From NCBI RefSeq assembly GCF_014648055.1, contig NZ_BMQJ01000002.1, positions 774,453 through 838,452 of the forward strand: 64,000 bases of DNA. Direction: 5' to 3'. The position numbers and the translations under genes were made by a program. This document shows positions 34,098-42,874 of the stretch, one piece after another; position 1 is the stretch's first letter, and each line of letters begins with the position of its first letter. The notes under the pieces are model-generated. The model worked only from the letters and a program-made list of their open reading frames with translations. It searched no databases and was not told the DNA's origin. The DNA comes from Streptosporangium pseudovulgare. Lineage in GTDB: Bacteria; Actinomycetota; Actinomycetes; Streptosporangiales; Streptosporangiaceae.

Positions 34098-35123
34098 ATG
34101 CCGGGCATGACCACCACCCCGGATCGCAACCGCGTGCAGCTGCCAGGCATAAGCTCTCGCGCCTACGAACATCCCGCTGACCGGTCCGCGCTGGTCGCCC
34201 TGCGCTCGCTCAGCGGCTTCGACACGGTGCTCAAGCAGATGTCCGGCCTGGTCAGCGAACGCCGTCTGCGCCTGATCCAGCTCGCCTCGACCGTGCGCAC
34301 CAGCGAGACGCAGTTCCGCGTGCTGCACGACATAGGCCGTGACGCCGCCTACACCCTCGATCTCCACCGCATCCCGGAGATCTACGTCCAGCAGAGCCCG
34401 GCGGTGCAGGCCAAGGCGATCGGCTTCGACGACCCGTTCATCGTCGTCACCACCGGCCTGCTCGACCTGATGGACGCCGAGGAGCTGCGCTTCGTCATCG
34501 GCCACGAGACCGCGCACATCCTGTCGGGCCACGCCGTCTACCGCACCATGCTCGACATCCTGACCCGCCTGGCCAGCCGCGTGGCGTGGATCCCGCTCGG
34601 TTACATCGGCCTGCGCGCCATCGTCGCGGGGCTGGAGGAGTGGCACCGCAAGTCGGAGCTGTCGGCCGACCGCGGCGGCCTGCTCTGCGGCCAGGACCCG
34701 GAGGCCGCGCTGCGCGCGCTGATGAAGCTCGCCGGCGGCTCGCGCCTGCACGAGATGAACATCGAGGCGTTCCTCGACCAGGCGCGCGAGTACGACACGG
34801 CCGGCGACGTCCGCGACGGCCTGCTGAAGGTCCTCAACCTGCTGGGCACCACCCACCCGTTCGCGGTCTCGCGGGTCGCCGAGCTCGACAGGTGGCACCG
34901 CAGCGGCGACTACGAGCGGATGCTCGGCGGTGACTACCCCCGCCGGGCCGACGACGCCGACGCGCGGATCACCGAGGAGATCAAGGCCGCCGCCCGCTCC
35001 TACCGCGAGTCCTGGTCGCAGTCGCAGGACCCCTTCATCGGCGTGCTGCGTGACGTCGCCGAGGGCGCGGTCAACGCCGGGGAGCGCATCTTCAACCGCT
35101 TCGCCCGCCGCGACGGCAACTGA
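34098..35123 (+). CDS. M48-family zinc metallopeptidase
   Basis: The 341-residue protein has the zinc-binding HETAH (HExxH) near residue 136, the downstream ligand glutamate in KSELSADRGGLL, and FDDPFIVVTTGLLDLMDAEELRFVIG before the active site, as in actinobacterial M48 proteins related to HtpX. Weakly hydrophobic segments surround ASRVAWIPLGYIGLRAIVAGL. It probably acts at the membrane in protein quality control. ATG at 34107 (MTTTPDRN) is an alternative start; there is no ribosome site before either, so the transcript may be leaderless. It is divergent from nadD. Confidence 0.9.
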   Translation: MPGMTTTPDRNRVQLPGISSRAYEHPADRSALVALRSLSGFDTVLKQMSGLVSERRLRLIQLASTVRTSETQFRVLHDIGRDAAYTLDLHRIPEIYVQQSPAVQAKAIGFDDPFIVVTTGLLDLMDAEELRFVIGHETAHILSGHAVYRTMLDILTRLASRVAWIPLGYIGLRAIVAGLEEWHRKSELSADRGGLLCGQDPEAALRALMKLAGGSRLHEMNIEAFLDQAREYDTAGDVRDGLLKVLNLLGTTHPFAVSRVAELDRWHRSGDYERMLGGDYPRRADDADARITEEIKAAARSYRESWSQSQDPFIGVLRDVAEGAVNAGERIFNRFARRDGN

Positions 35124-35134
35124 CGGTGACCCGG

Positions 35135-35164
35135 AGGCCCGGGAGAAGCGTTCCCGGGCCTTTC
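35135..35164 (+). terminator. Intrinsic terminator after the M48 peptidase gene
   Basis: AGGCCCGGGA pairs perfectly with TCCCGGGCCT around a 7-base loop and is followed by TTC. It starts 11 bases after the stop codon at 35123. Confidence 0.8.
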
Positions 35165-35312
35165 AGGGGCGCCGTCGGAGAACACCGCACAGACGAACCG
35201 CCGCACCGGCCGGGACCCCGGTTCCCGGGGGCGGCGTCCCGTCGCATTCCGGGGAAGCGGCCGGCCGGCGGGTACGACGAGCCGTGACCGCCGCCACACC
35301 CTCCGCGACCCG

Positions 35313-35753
35313 TCAGGGTTCGAGGTCGGTCACCCCTTTGCCGCTCGCCATGTCGAACGGCACGGAGACCTGGTCGTGCGCGATCAGCCAACGGCCGTCG
35401 ATCTTCCGGAAGCAGAAGGTGGCCCGGACCCACATACCGCTCGTCGCCGTCCCGTTCTTCAGCGTGCCGCTGAGCCGGCCGAAGCCGTGCCCGAACGCCA
35501 CGTCGTCGCCCATGGTGAACGTCAGGTCGCGAACCTCATAATTCACATCCTGGAAGAACGCGAACACCTTCGCCCAGTTCTTCAGTTTCGCGTCCACCCC
35601 GACGTGCTGCAGCGGCGGCTCGACGTCGAAGGACACGACGTCCGTTGTGTAAAGCCGCCGCAGGACCTCCAGATCTTTGGCCCGCATTCCTTCGATGATC
35701 CCGTCGACCTGCCGCCTGATCTCGGCTTCGTCCACCTCGCGTTGCGTGGTCAT
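35313..35753 (-). CDS. SnoaL-like/DUF4440 (NTF2-fold) protein
   Basis: The 146-residue protein has the cone-shaped NTF2-like fold pattern: IRRQVDGIIEGMRAKDLEVLRRLYTTDVVSFDVEPP at the start, GHGFGRLSG centrally and RATFCFRKIDGRWLIAHDQVSVPF at the end, as in SgcJ/EcaC and SnoaL-like families. Members are small enzymes or ligand binders; no catalytic role can be fixed. ATG at 35753 has GGGAAGGGA upstream. It stands alone, convergent with the peptidase gene. Confidence 0.85.
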   Translation of the reverse strand: MTTQREVDEAEIRRQVDGIIEGMRAKDLEVLRRLYTTDVVSFDVEPPLQHVGVDAKLKNWAKVFAFFQDVNYEVRDLTFTMGDDVAFGHGFGRLSGTLKNGTATSGMWVRATFCFRKIDGRWLIAHDQVSVPFDMASGKGVTDLEP

Positions 35754-35907
35754 CGCTGTCCGTCCCTTCCCTTCGGTCTGGCGTCTCGGCCTCTCACCGG
35801 TACGACGACACGGCGCCCCGGAATGTCAGGGGGCGCGGCGACCTGACGGTTCTGGAGCGTACGGTCAACGACCGCCGTCCGGGACAGTGAAGCCGCCCGT
35901 GGGCCCG

Positions 35908-36807
35908 TCATCCGCGTTCGTCCCGCGGTCGGCCGGTGGTCCAGTCCCAGCCGGTGATCGTGGCGCGCATCAGGCGGGCGGCGGTGGACAGGTGGCCGCC
36001 GGCGCCCCAGTGCAGGGTGACCGTGCGGCGGCAGTCGGGGCTGTCGACGGCGATCCAGACGCCGGGGACATGCGTGGCGTTGCGGCGGGCGAAGGCGGGG
36101 ACGAGGCCGATGCCGAGTCCCGCGCCGATCAGCTCCGCGATGGCGCCGACCTCGTCGACCTCGCAGACGATCTTCGGCGTGCGGTCCAGCGCGGCGAAGA
36201 GCCGGTCGAGCAGCCGCCGCTGCCAGTGCCCCTTGCGGGCGGCGACGAAGGGCTGGCCGACGAGTTCGTCGACGCGCACGGACGTACGGCCCGCCAGCGG
36301 GTGACCGAGTGGCGCGCCCACCCCCACCACCTCCTCGAACAGCCGCACCGACTCCAGGCCTTCGATGTGGATCGGCTGTGAGGCGACACACAGGTCGACG
36401 TCCTGGGCCCGCAGGCGGCGGGCCATGTCCTCGGCCGGTGACCAGTGGAGCTCGACCTCGACGGAGGGATGGGCCCGCTTGTAGGCCGCCAGCGGACCGG
36501 TGAGGGTGAGGAAGGTCTCCGACGCCAGCCTCACGGTGCCCATGCCCTCGCCGGTGGCCTCGGCGACGGCGCGTCGTCCGGCCTCGAGTTCGCCCAGGGC
36601 CCGTTCGACGTGGCCGCGGAAGACCTTGCCCGCGTCGTTCAGCCGGAGCCGGCCACTCCGGTCGAACAGCGGGGTGCCCAGCTCGCTCTCCAGCCGGGCG
36701 ATGGTCCGGCTCAGCGACGGCTGGGCGATGCGCAGCTCCTCGGCCGCCCGGCTGAGGTGTTCCAGCCGTGCCACCACCAGGAACTGCCTGAGCGGGCCCA
36801 GCTCCAT
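35908..36807 (-). CDS. LysR-family transcriptional regulator
   Basis: The 299-residue protein has the N-terminal winged helix MELGPLRQFLVVARLEHLSRAAEEL, IAQPSLSRTIARLESELGTPLF, and a two-lobed effector domain (GTVRLASETFLTL onward; GAGLGIGLVPAFARR). ATG at 36807 rather than 36810 is chosen because GGGAGG is better spaced. It is divergent from the small membrane protein and multicopper oxidase genes across a 111-base AT-rich gap, the standard layout for a LysR activator and its target. The effector is unknown; copper or oxidative stress is a guess from the target. Confidence 0.9.
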   Translation of the reverse strand: MELGPLRQFLVVARLEHLSRAAEELRIAQPSLSRTIARLESELGTPLFDRSGRLRLNDAGKVFRGHVERALGELEAGRRAVAEATGEGMGTVRLASETFLTLTGPLAAYKRAHPSVEVELHWSPAEDMARRLRAQDVDLCVASQPIHIEGLESVRLFEEVVGVGAPLGHPLAGRTSVRVDELVGQPFVAARKGHWQRRLLDRLFAALDRTPKIVCEVDEVGAIAELIGAGLGIGLVPAFARRNATHVPGVWIAVDSPDCRRTVTLHWGAGGHLSTAARLMRATITGWDWTTGRPRDERG

Positions 36808-36918
36808 CATGCCTCCCAGCACATAACACCATAGCAATATTGATCTTAGACGAGATAACCACCAGCTCATAGTGTCGGGTCGTTCACCAACCAAGGTCAG
36901 AACGAGGAGAAGTGCGAC

Positions 36919-37326
36919 ATGCTCACCGGGGCCGCGCATCGGCCGAAACCCCCAGAGTGGGCGTTCCGAGCCGCCGTCAGCGCGCACATGATGGCGATCG
37001 CCGGCCAGCCGGTGTTCGCCGGGGTGTATCTGACCGGCGACTTCGACGGCCTGCGCTGGCACGCGGCCGGCGCCGACGTGGTCACCTCCATCGGATACCT
37101 GCAGATGATCACGGCGATCGTGGTGTGGGTACGGCTGCGCCAGGCGTGGCCTTTCCTGTCCACGACGGCGGTGGCGGCGGCCGAGACGGTGCAGTACTTC
37201 GCCGGCTTGGACGGCGCGTTGTGGCTGCACATCCCGCTGGGCGTGATGACCGTCGCCGCGCTCACCGTGCAGTTCATCGCCGGCTGGCGCCGGCCCCTCC
37301 CGCGGCGGGAGGCCCGTGATGCGTGA
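36919..37326 (+). CDS. Small integral membrane protein coupled to the multicopper oxidase
   Basis: The 135-residue protein has about four hydrophobic helices (AAVSAHMMAIAGQPVFAGVYL, VTSIGYLQMITAIVVWV, FLSTTAVAAAETVQYFAG, LHIPLGVMTVAALTVQFIAGW). Histidines at the helix edges (SAHMM, LRWHAAG, LWLHIPL) could bind metal or heme. GAGGAG precedes the ATG. Its end overlaps the multicopper oxidase start by 8 bases, so the two are translated together. The family is not recognised. Confidence 0.8.
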   Translation: MLTGAAHRPKPPEWAFRAAVSAHMMAIAGQPVFAGVYLTGDFDGLRWHAAGADVVTSIGYLQMITAIVVWVRLRQAWPFLSTTAVAAAETVQYFAGLDGALWLHIPLGVMTVAALTVQFIAGWRRPLPRREARDA

Positions 37327-38935
37327 GCACCGCGACGAGGTCCGCGGCCCGACCAGGCGGCGGATGCTGGGCATCGGCGGGGCGCTCGGGCTGACGGCGG
37401 CCGCCGGGCTGACGGCCTCGGCCGCGCTGGCCCGCCGGCCGTCGGTCACCGGCGCCCGGCTGCGCAGCGCCGTAGCGCTACCGCCGCCGTTCCGGGTACC
37501 GCTGCCGATTCCCCCCGTGCTCGATCCGGTCGGCGCCTCGGACGGGACCGACCGCTACGAGATCACCCAGCGCGAGGCGAGCGCGGAGATCCTGCCCGGC
37601 GTCAGAACGCCGCTGTGGACGTACGAGGGCACCTTCCCCGGACCGACGATCGAGTCGCGCCGCGGCCGGCCGGTCACCGTGACGCACCACAACGAACTGC
37701 CCGTGCCGACCGTCGTGCACCTGCACGGCGGACGAACCCCGGCGGCCTCCGACGGGTACCCGACCGACCTCGTCCTGCCCCGAGGCCGGCAGGAGCGCCC
37801 CATGCACACGGGGCACGGCTCCGGGCACGGCATGCGGGGCATGCACGATCCGCGGGCCGTGGTGACCGAGCTGACGCGGGACTACACCTTCCCGCTGGAC
37901 CAGCGGCCGACGCTGCTGTGGTACCACGACCACCGGATGGACTTCACCGCCCCCGCGATCTGGCGCGGCCTGGCCGGGCTGCACATCGTCCGCGACGACG
38001 CCGAGGACGCCCTCGGCCTGCCCGCGGGGCCGCGCGAACTGCCCCTCATGATCGCCGACCGCGCGTTCGCCGCCGACGGCGGCCTCGCCTATCCCGCCCT
38101 CGACCCCGCCCTGCGGGAGCGGCCGGGCGTGCACGACCCCTACCTCGGCGGCGTCCTCGGTGACGTGATCCTGGTCAACGGCGCCCCGTGGCCCGTGCAC
38201 GAGGTCGACGCGGCCCGCCACCGGCTGCGTATCCTGAACGCCTCCAACGCCCGGCACTACGAGCTCGAAGCGGTCACCGACGACGGACGCCGCCTCGACC
38301 TCGTCCAGATCGGCGCCGACCAGGGACTGCTCGCCGCGCCGGTCACCCACCGGCTGCTGCCGACGGCGCCCGCCGAACGCCACGACGTGATCATCGACTT
38401 CTCCGGCATCCCGGTCGGCGGCCGCGTCAGGCTCCTCAACCGGCTCGGCTCGGGCCGTACCCGCGACGTGATGGCCTTCCGCGTCGCGCGCCGCGCCGCC
38501 GACGACAGCCGCGTCCCCCGCACCCTCTCCACCGACCTGCCGGCCTGGCGCCGGTCGGACGCCGTCAGGGTGCGCGACCTCTCCTTCCGCGCCGGGCGGA
38601 TGGGCGGCGGCCACGGCTGGCTGATCGGCGGGCTGCCGTTCGACCCCGCCCGCTCCGACGTCATCACCCGTCTCGGAGATGTCGAGGTGTGGCGGCTGGT
38701 CGCCGACGTCCACCACCCCGTCCACCTGCATCTGGTCGGTTTCCGGGTGCTCTCGCGCGGCGGCCGCCCGCCGCTGCCGCACGACGCGGGCCTCAAGGAC
38801 ACCGTCTCCCTGCGGCCGGGTGAGTCAGCCGAGATCATCACCCGTTTCGACGGCTACCGCGGCCGTTACCTCTTCCACTGCCACAACGCCGAACACGAGG
38901 ACATGGGCATGATGGCCAACCTTGAGATCGTCTAG
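37319..38935 (+). CDS. Tat-exported multicopper oxidase (bilirubin-oxidase/CotA-like)
   Basis: The 538-residue protein has a twin-arginine signal (TRRRMLGIGGALGL), so it folds with copper before export. All four copper motifs are present: HLHGG, WYHDHRMD, HPVHLHLVGF and HCHNAEHEDMGMM; the last supplies the type 1 Cys, His and Met ligands. It oxidises phenols, bilirubin-like compounds or Cu(I) while reducing O2 to water, outside the membrane. A His/Met-rich segment (MHTGHGSGHGMRGMHD) near residue 165 could bind extra copper, as in CueO. GTG at 37316 is an alternative start. It is probably under control of the divergent LysR. Confidence 0.93.
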   Translation: MREHRDEVRGPTRRRMLGIGGALGLTAAAGLTASAALARRPSVTGARLRSAVALPPPFRVPLPIPPVLDPVGASDGTDRYEITQREASAEILPGVRTPLWTYEGTFPGPTIESRRGRPVTVTHHNELPVPTVVHLHGGRTPAASDGYPTDLVLPRGRQERPMHTGHGSGHGMRGMHDPRAVVTELTRDYTFPLDQRPTLLWYHDHRMDFTAPAIWRGLAGLHIVRDDAEDALGLPAGPRELPLMIADRAFAADGGLAYPALDPALRERPGVHDPYLGGVLGDVILVNGAPWPVHEVDAARHRLRILNASNARHYELEAVTDDGRRLDLVQIGADQGLLAAPVTHRLLPTAPAERHDVIIDFSGIPVGGRVRLLNRLGSGRTRDVMAFRVARRAADDSRVPRTLSTDLPAWRRSDAVRVRDLSFRAGRMGGGHGWLIGGLPFDPARSDVITRLGDVEVWRLVADVHHPVHLHLVGFRVLSRGGRPPLPHDAGLKDTVSLRPGESAEIITRFDGYRGRYLFHCHNAEHEDMGMMANLEIV

Positions 38936-38943
38936 GGGAGCGT

Positions 38944-38958
38944 GCCGCCCCCGGCGGC
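38944..38958. terminator. Short GC hairpin between convergent oxidase and kinase genes
   Basis: GCCGCC-CCC-GGCGGC lies in the 26-base gap between the stops at 38935 and 38962. It has no T run; it could serve as a weak bidirectional terminator. Confidence 0.3.
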
Positions 38959-38961
38959 CGG

Positions 38962-40665
38962 TCAGAGGCCGAACGTGAGGGCGACCGCCCGCACGGCCGT
39001 CGCGCAGAGGGCGACGAACCCGCCCAGCACGGTCAGGGCGCGCAGCCCCTGCCTGCGCAGGTCGCGCAGCTCGGGGATCCGCGAGCTGACCCGATCGATC
39101 TCGCGGCCGGCGCCCCAGCCGCAGACGACGCCGAACACGACACCGGCGACGGCGACGGGGCCGGGCCGCAGCCACCACTCGGGCGGCAGTTCCCCGCCCA
39201 GGATCGCCCACAGCGTGACCCCGGCGAGCCCCGCGGCCGGCAGCCCGGGCCAGGCCAGCACGGTCACCAGCGACACCGCGAGGGTCGGCGGGAAGGTCAC
39301 CGCGCGCAGTACGCCGCGCGTCCTGGCCGACCTGCACCGCCGGACCAGCCAGTGCCCCATCCAGATCGCGCGGGCCAGCCCGGTGAAGACCGCGGTGACG
39401 GCGAAGGTGGCCAGCGGCCAGATCACCGTGGACACCACGCACGGTACGGCGAGCACGGCCAGCAGGAGCAGTGCCGCGCTTCCCGCGGGCAGCGGGCCCG
39501 TCCTGGCCGGGGCGGGCTCCGCGGCCGGGGTGGTCCGCCGCCGCCTGACGACCCGGCGGGCGGGCGCGGGCCCGTCCGCCGTGGGAGGGTTCCCGCTCCG
39601 GGACGGCTGCGTCTCACCCGGGACCGGGGTCCGCTCGTCGTCTCCGGGGCGCGTCCCCCGGACGGTCCGGTCCGGCGCGGGCCCCGGCCGGAGCCCGCGG
39701 GCGGCCTCCGCCGCCTTCGCCGCCCTTCCGGCCTTCGGGGGCTCCTCCGCCGTGACGGTGGCGGCCCGGGTCTCCGGTTTCCGTGCCGCGGCGGCCGCGG
39801 CCCGCTCCCCGGCACGCCCGTTCCGCTCTCCCTCGCGCCCGGTGTTCTTCGCGGGCGCCGTTCCGGCGGTGGCGCGGGCCAGGCGGGCGAGGCGGGTGGC
39901 GAGGACGGCCGCGGTGGGGCGTTTCCCGGCCTCGCGGTGCAGGGCCGCCCGGATCAGGGGCAGCAGCGCCGCGGGGACCCCCGCGAGGTCGGCCTGGCCG
40001 TTCAGGATCGCGTACATCTGCGCCTCGACCGTGCCGCGGCCGAAGGTGGGGCGCCCGGTGGCGGCGAACGCGACCGTGGCGGCCCAGCCGTGCACGTCGA
40101 CGGGCTCCCGCACCGGCTCGTCGGCGAACAGCTCCGGGGCGGCGTAGCCGGGGGTGCCCAGGAAGGTGCCGGTGAGGGTGAGCCGGGTGGCGTCGAGGAC
40201 CTGGGCGATGCCGAAGTCGATCAGGACGGGCTCGCCGCCGGGGCCGAGCAGCACGTTCGTGGGCTTGAGGTCGCGGTGCACGACCCCGGCCGCGTGGATG
40301 GCCGACAGCGCGGCCGCCAGCCCCTGCGCCAGGGTGACGAGCCCCGCTCCCCGAAGCGGGCCGTCGCGCCGTACCCGCTCCAGGAGGGTGTCGCCCTCGA
40401 TGTACTGCATGACCAGGTAGGGCCGCTCGCAGGCGAGGTCGGCGTCGAGGACCCTGGCGACGTAGGGGCTCTCGACCCGGCGCAGGGCGCGGACCTCGCG
40501 TTCGAGCCGCGCGCGGGCCTCGGAGTCGGCGTCGACGGCCTCGTGGAGCATCTTGAGGGCGACGAGCTCGCCGCGGCGGTTGGCGGCGAGGTAGACCTCG
40601 CCCATGCCGCCCCGGCCGAGGCGCTCCATCAACGTGTAGGGGCCGATCCGCCCGAGTCGCCCCAC
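38962..40665 (-). CDS. Membrane-anchored Hanks-type Ser/Thr protein kinase
   Basis: The 567-residue protein opens with a kinase domain: glycine loop LGRGGMGEVY, catalytic Lys in LVALKML, HRDLKPTNVLL, DFG in LIDFGIAQ, and APE in YAAPELF. Residues about 260-395 are a disordered Arg/Pro/Ala linker. The C-terminus has five or so hydrophobic helices (ALLLLAVLAVPCVVSTVI onward) rather than the single helix and PASTA domains of PknB types. It probably signals from the membrane. GTG at 40665 is chosen because GGGAGGG lies directly upstream; GTG 40686 has no such site. Substrates are unknown. Confidence 0.88.
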   Translation of the reverse strand: MGRLGRIGPYTLMERLGRGGMGEVYLAANRRGELVALKMLHEAVDADSEARARLEREVRALRRVESPYVARVLDADLACERPYLVMQYIEGDTLLERVRRDGPLRGAGLVTLAQGLAAALSAIHAAGVVHRDLKPTNVLLGPGGEPVLIDFGIAQVLDATRLTLTGTFLGTPGYAAPELFADEPVREPVDVHGWAATVAFAATGRPTFGRGTVEAQMYAILNGQADLAGVPAALLPLIRAALHREAGKRPTAAVLATRLARLARATAGTAPAKNTGREGERNGRAGERAAAAAARKPETRAATVTAEEPPKAGRAAKAAEAARGLRPGPAPDRTVRGTRPGDDERTPVPGETQPSRSGNPPTADGPAPARRVVRRRRTTPAAEPAPARTGPLPAGSAALLLLAVLAVPCVVSTVIWPLATFAVTAVFTGLARAIWMGHWLVRRCRSARTRGVLRAVTFPPTLAVSLVTVLAWPGLPAAGLAGVTLWAILGGELPPEWWLRPGPVAVAGVVFGVVCGWGAGREIDRVSSRIPELRDLRRQGLRALTVLGGFVALCATAVRAVALTFGL

Positions 40666-40819
40666 GTGCCCTCCCGCGTCGGCCACATGGGTCCGAGACC
40701 GCCTGTGCCTGTCGGGTCGCTCGCTCGCGCTCGCTCCCCTGCCTCCAGCCCAAAGGAGACAACACCATAGCGGGCGGGGAGGACGAATTTACGGCGGCGC
40801 GCCGTACTTGGGGGAAACA

Positions 40820-41401
40820 TCAGCGGCCCGCGGCGTCTCCCCGGGGGTCACCGGGCCCGCCCGCCTGCGCGGACGGCTGCTGCGGGGACTGCCCCGGCGG
40901 CTGCTCCGGCGGCCGGTCCGCCGGAGCGGGCGGCTGCGGCCCGGCCGCGAGCGGCGGGACGTACGGCAGGCCCGCCTCGTCCCGCCGTCGGCGCTCCCTC
41001 CGGCGGCCGAAGAGCAGGTGGTCCAGGCTGACCCGGCCCGCGCCGCCGGCGGCCGCCAGCAGCGCGGCCGAACCGAGGGCGCCGGCCAGCTCGAAACCGC
41101 CCTCGCCGACGAACAGCGCGCCCCGGTGGACGAACAGGACGGCGCCCAGCATGTCGATCGCGAGCAGGAGACCGGCGAGCGGGGTCAGCAGGCCCAGGAT
41201 GAGCAGGATCCCGCCGGCCAGCTCGACGACCACGGCGTACCACGCCGACGCCTCCGGCAGCGGCACGCCCATCGCGGCGAACTTCGCCGCGGCCGCGCCG
41301 GGCCCGCCGCCCGCGGCCTTCTGCCACCCGTGCGCGACGAAGATCACGCCCACCACGATCCGGGCGATCAGCGCCGCCACGTCGTAAAGGGCGCGCCTCA
41401 T
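40820..41401 (-). CDS. DoxX-family membrane protein
   Basis: The 193-residue protein has four hydrophobic helices. LIARIVVGVIFVAHGWQKAAG is the typical DoxX opening, and VVVELAGGILLILGLLTPLAGLLLAIDML continues it. The last 70 residues are a Pro/Gln/Gly-rich cytoplasmic tail. DoxX proteins are linked to thiosulfate or redox stress systems, but the role of actinobacterial members is largely unclear. It stands alone between the kinase and proA. Confidence 0.85.
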   Translation of the reverse strand: MRRALYDVAALIARIVVGVIFVAHGWQKAAGGGPGAAAAKFAAMGVPLPEASAWYAVVVELAGGILLILGLLTPLAGLLLAIDMLGAVLFVHRGALFVGEGGFELAGALGSAALLAAAGGAGRVSLDHLLFGRRRERRRRDEAGLPYVPPLAAGPQPPAPADRPPEQPPGQSPQQPSAQAGGPGDPRGDAAGR

Positions 41402-41560
41402 GGCCGCGCGGGCCGGCCGGTGGGCGGCACGGTGGCGACCGGGGCCGCGGTCACAGCGTTCATGCGATCAAGTCAAACGGCACCCGGTCCCGATCACGGG
41501 AAGCGACACGCCGTCACGATCGGTCACGGGAAGACCGGGGCCCGCGCCGGGCGGCCCCGG

Positions 41561-42862
41561 CTACTCGGCGCGAGGCCCCGGCCGGGCGATGACCGTGCCG
41601 GACGCGGTGCGCAGGTGGCCCTCCCCGGTGTAGATCCACTTGGTGGAGGTCAGCTCGGGCAGGCCCATGGGGCCGCGCGCGTGCAGCTTCTGGGTGGAGA
41701 TGCCGATCTCCGCGCCGAACCCGAACTCGCCGCCGTCGGTGAACCGGGTGGAGGCGTTGACCGCCACCGCCGCGGAGTCGACCGTCGCGACGAACCTGCG
41801 CGAGGCGGTGACCGAACGGGTCACGATCGCGTCGGTGTGGCCCGAGCCGTACTTCCTGATGTGCGCGACCGCGTCCTCCAGCGAGTCGACCACGGCCGCG
41901 GCGATGTCGAGGGAGAGGTACTCCTCACGGAAGTCGGTCTCACCGGCCGGCACCACGTCGCCGTAGGCGGCGATCCGCTCGTCCCCGTGCACCGTCACCC
42001 CCTCGGCGGCCAGCGCGGCCAGCGCGCGCGGCACGAACGCGTCGGCGACGGCGGCGTGCACCAGGAGCGTCTCGGCGGCGTTGCACACCGAGGGCCGCTG
42101 GACCTTGGCGTTGAGGAGGATCTCGACGGCGAGGTCGAGGTCGGCGTCGGCGTCGACGTAGACGTGGCAGTTGCCGACGCCGGTCTCGATCACCGGGACC
42201 GTGGACTCCTCGACCACCGAGTTGATCAGTGAGGCCCCGCCGCGCGGGATCAGCACGTCCACCAGGCCCCGGGCCCGCATGAGCTCCTTGACCGAGTCAC
42301 GGCTCCGGCCGGGCACCAGCTGCACCGCCCCGGCCGGGACCTCGGTGCCGGCCAGCGCCTCCTGCATGACCTTCACCAGGGCGGTGTTGGAGGAGTACGC
42401 GCTGGACGAGCCGCGCAGCAGCACGGCGTTGCCGCTCTTCAGGCAGAGCGCCGCGGCGTCCACGGTCACGTTCGGGCGGCCCTCGTAGATGATGCCGACC
42501 ACCCCGAGGGGCACCCGGACCTGGCGCAGCTCCAGCCCGTTGGGCAGCGTGCCGCCCCGGACCACCTCGCCCACCGGGTCGGGCAGGTCGGCGACCTGGC
42601 GGACCGCCTCGGCGACGGCCCGGACGCGGGCCTCGTCGAGCCGGAGCCGGTCGATCATGTACTCGGAGGTGCCGCCCTCCCGCGCCCGTTCCACGTCGAG
42701 CGCGTTGGCCTCGACGATCTCGGCCGCCCTGGCCACCAGGGCGTCGGCCACCGCCCGGAGCGCGGCGTCCTTGGGCGACCGCGGCAGCGGGGCCAGCTCG
42801 GCGGCGGCCTCTTTGGCCGCCCGGGCCACCTTCAGGAATTCCTCGGACATCTCGCGCTCCAT
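41561..42862 (-). CDS. proA: Gamma-glutamyl phosphate reductase
   Basis: The 433-residue enzyme reduces gamma-glutamyl phosphate to glutamate semialdehyde with NADPH in proline synthesis. Motifs include [21 protein letters not shown], the catalytic cysteine in [17 protein letters not shown] and [20 protein letters not shown]. Length is normal for the family. It follows proB by 12 bases, so the kinase and reductase are co-expressed; they also form a complex that channels the unstable phosphate. ATG at 42850 (MSEEF) is an alternative start. Confidence 0.97.
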   Translation of the reverse strand: MEREMSEEFLKVARAAKEAAAELAPLPRSPKDAALRAVADALVARAAEIVEANALDVERAREGGTSEYMIDRLRLDEARVRAVAEAVRQVADLPDPVGEVVRGGTLPNGLELRQVRVPLGVVGIIYEGRPNVTVDAAALCLKSGNAVLLRGSSSAYSSNTALVKVMQEALAGTEVPAGAVQLVPGRSRDSVKELMRARGLVDVLIPRGGASLINSVVEESTVPVIETGVGNCHVYVDADADLDLAVEILLNAKVQRPSVCNAAETLLVHAAVADAFVPRALAALAAEGVTVHGDERIAAYGDVVPAGETDFREEYLSLDIAAAVVDSLEDAVAHIRKYGSGHTDAIVTRSVTASRRFVATVDSAAVAVNASTRFTDGGEFGFGAEIGISTQKLHARGPMGLPELTSTKWIYTGEGHLRTASGTVIARPGPRAE

Positions 42863-42874
42863 GCGAACCGGAAA

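Noticed and set aside
40790..40806. Small hairpin after the DoxX gene as a terminator
   Set aside because: The stem is only 6 bp and is not followed by a convincing T run; too weak to list as a feature.
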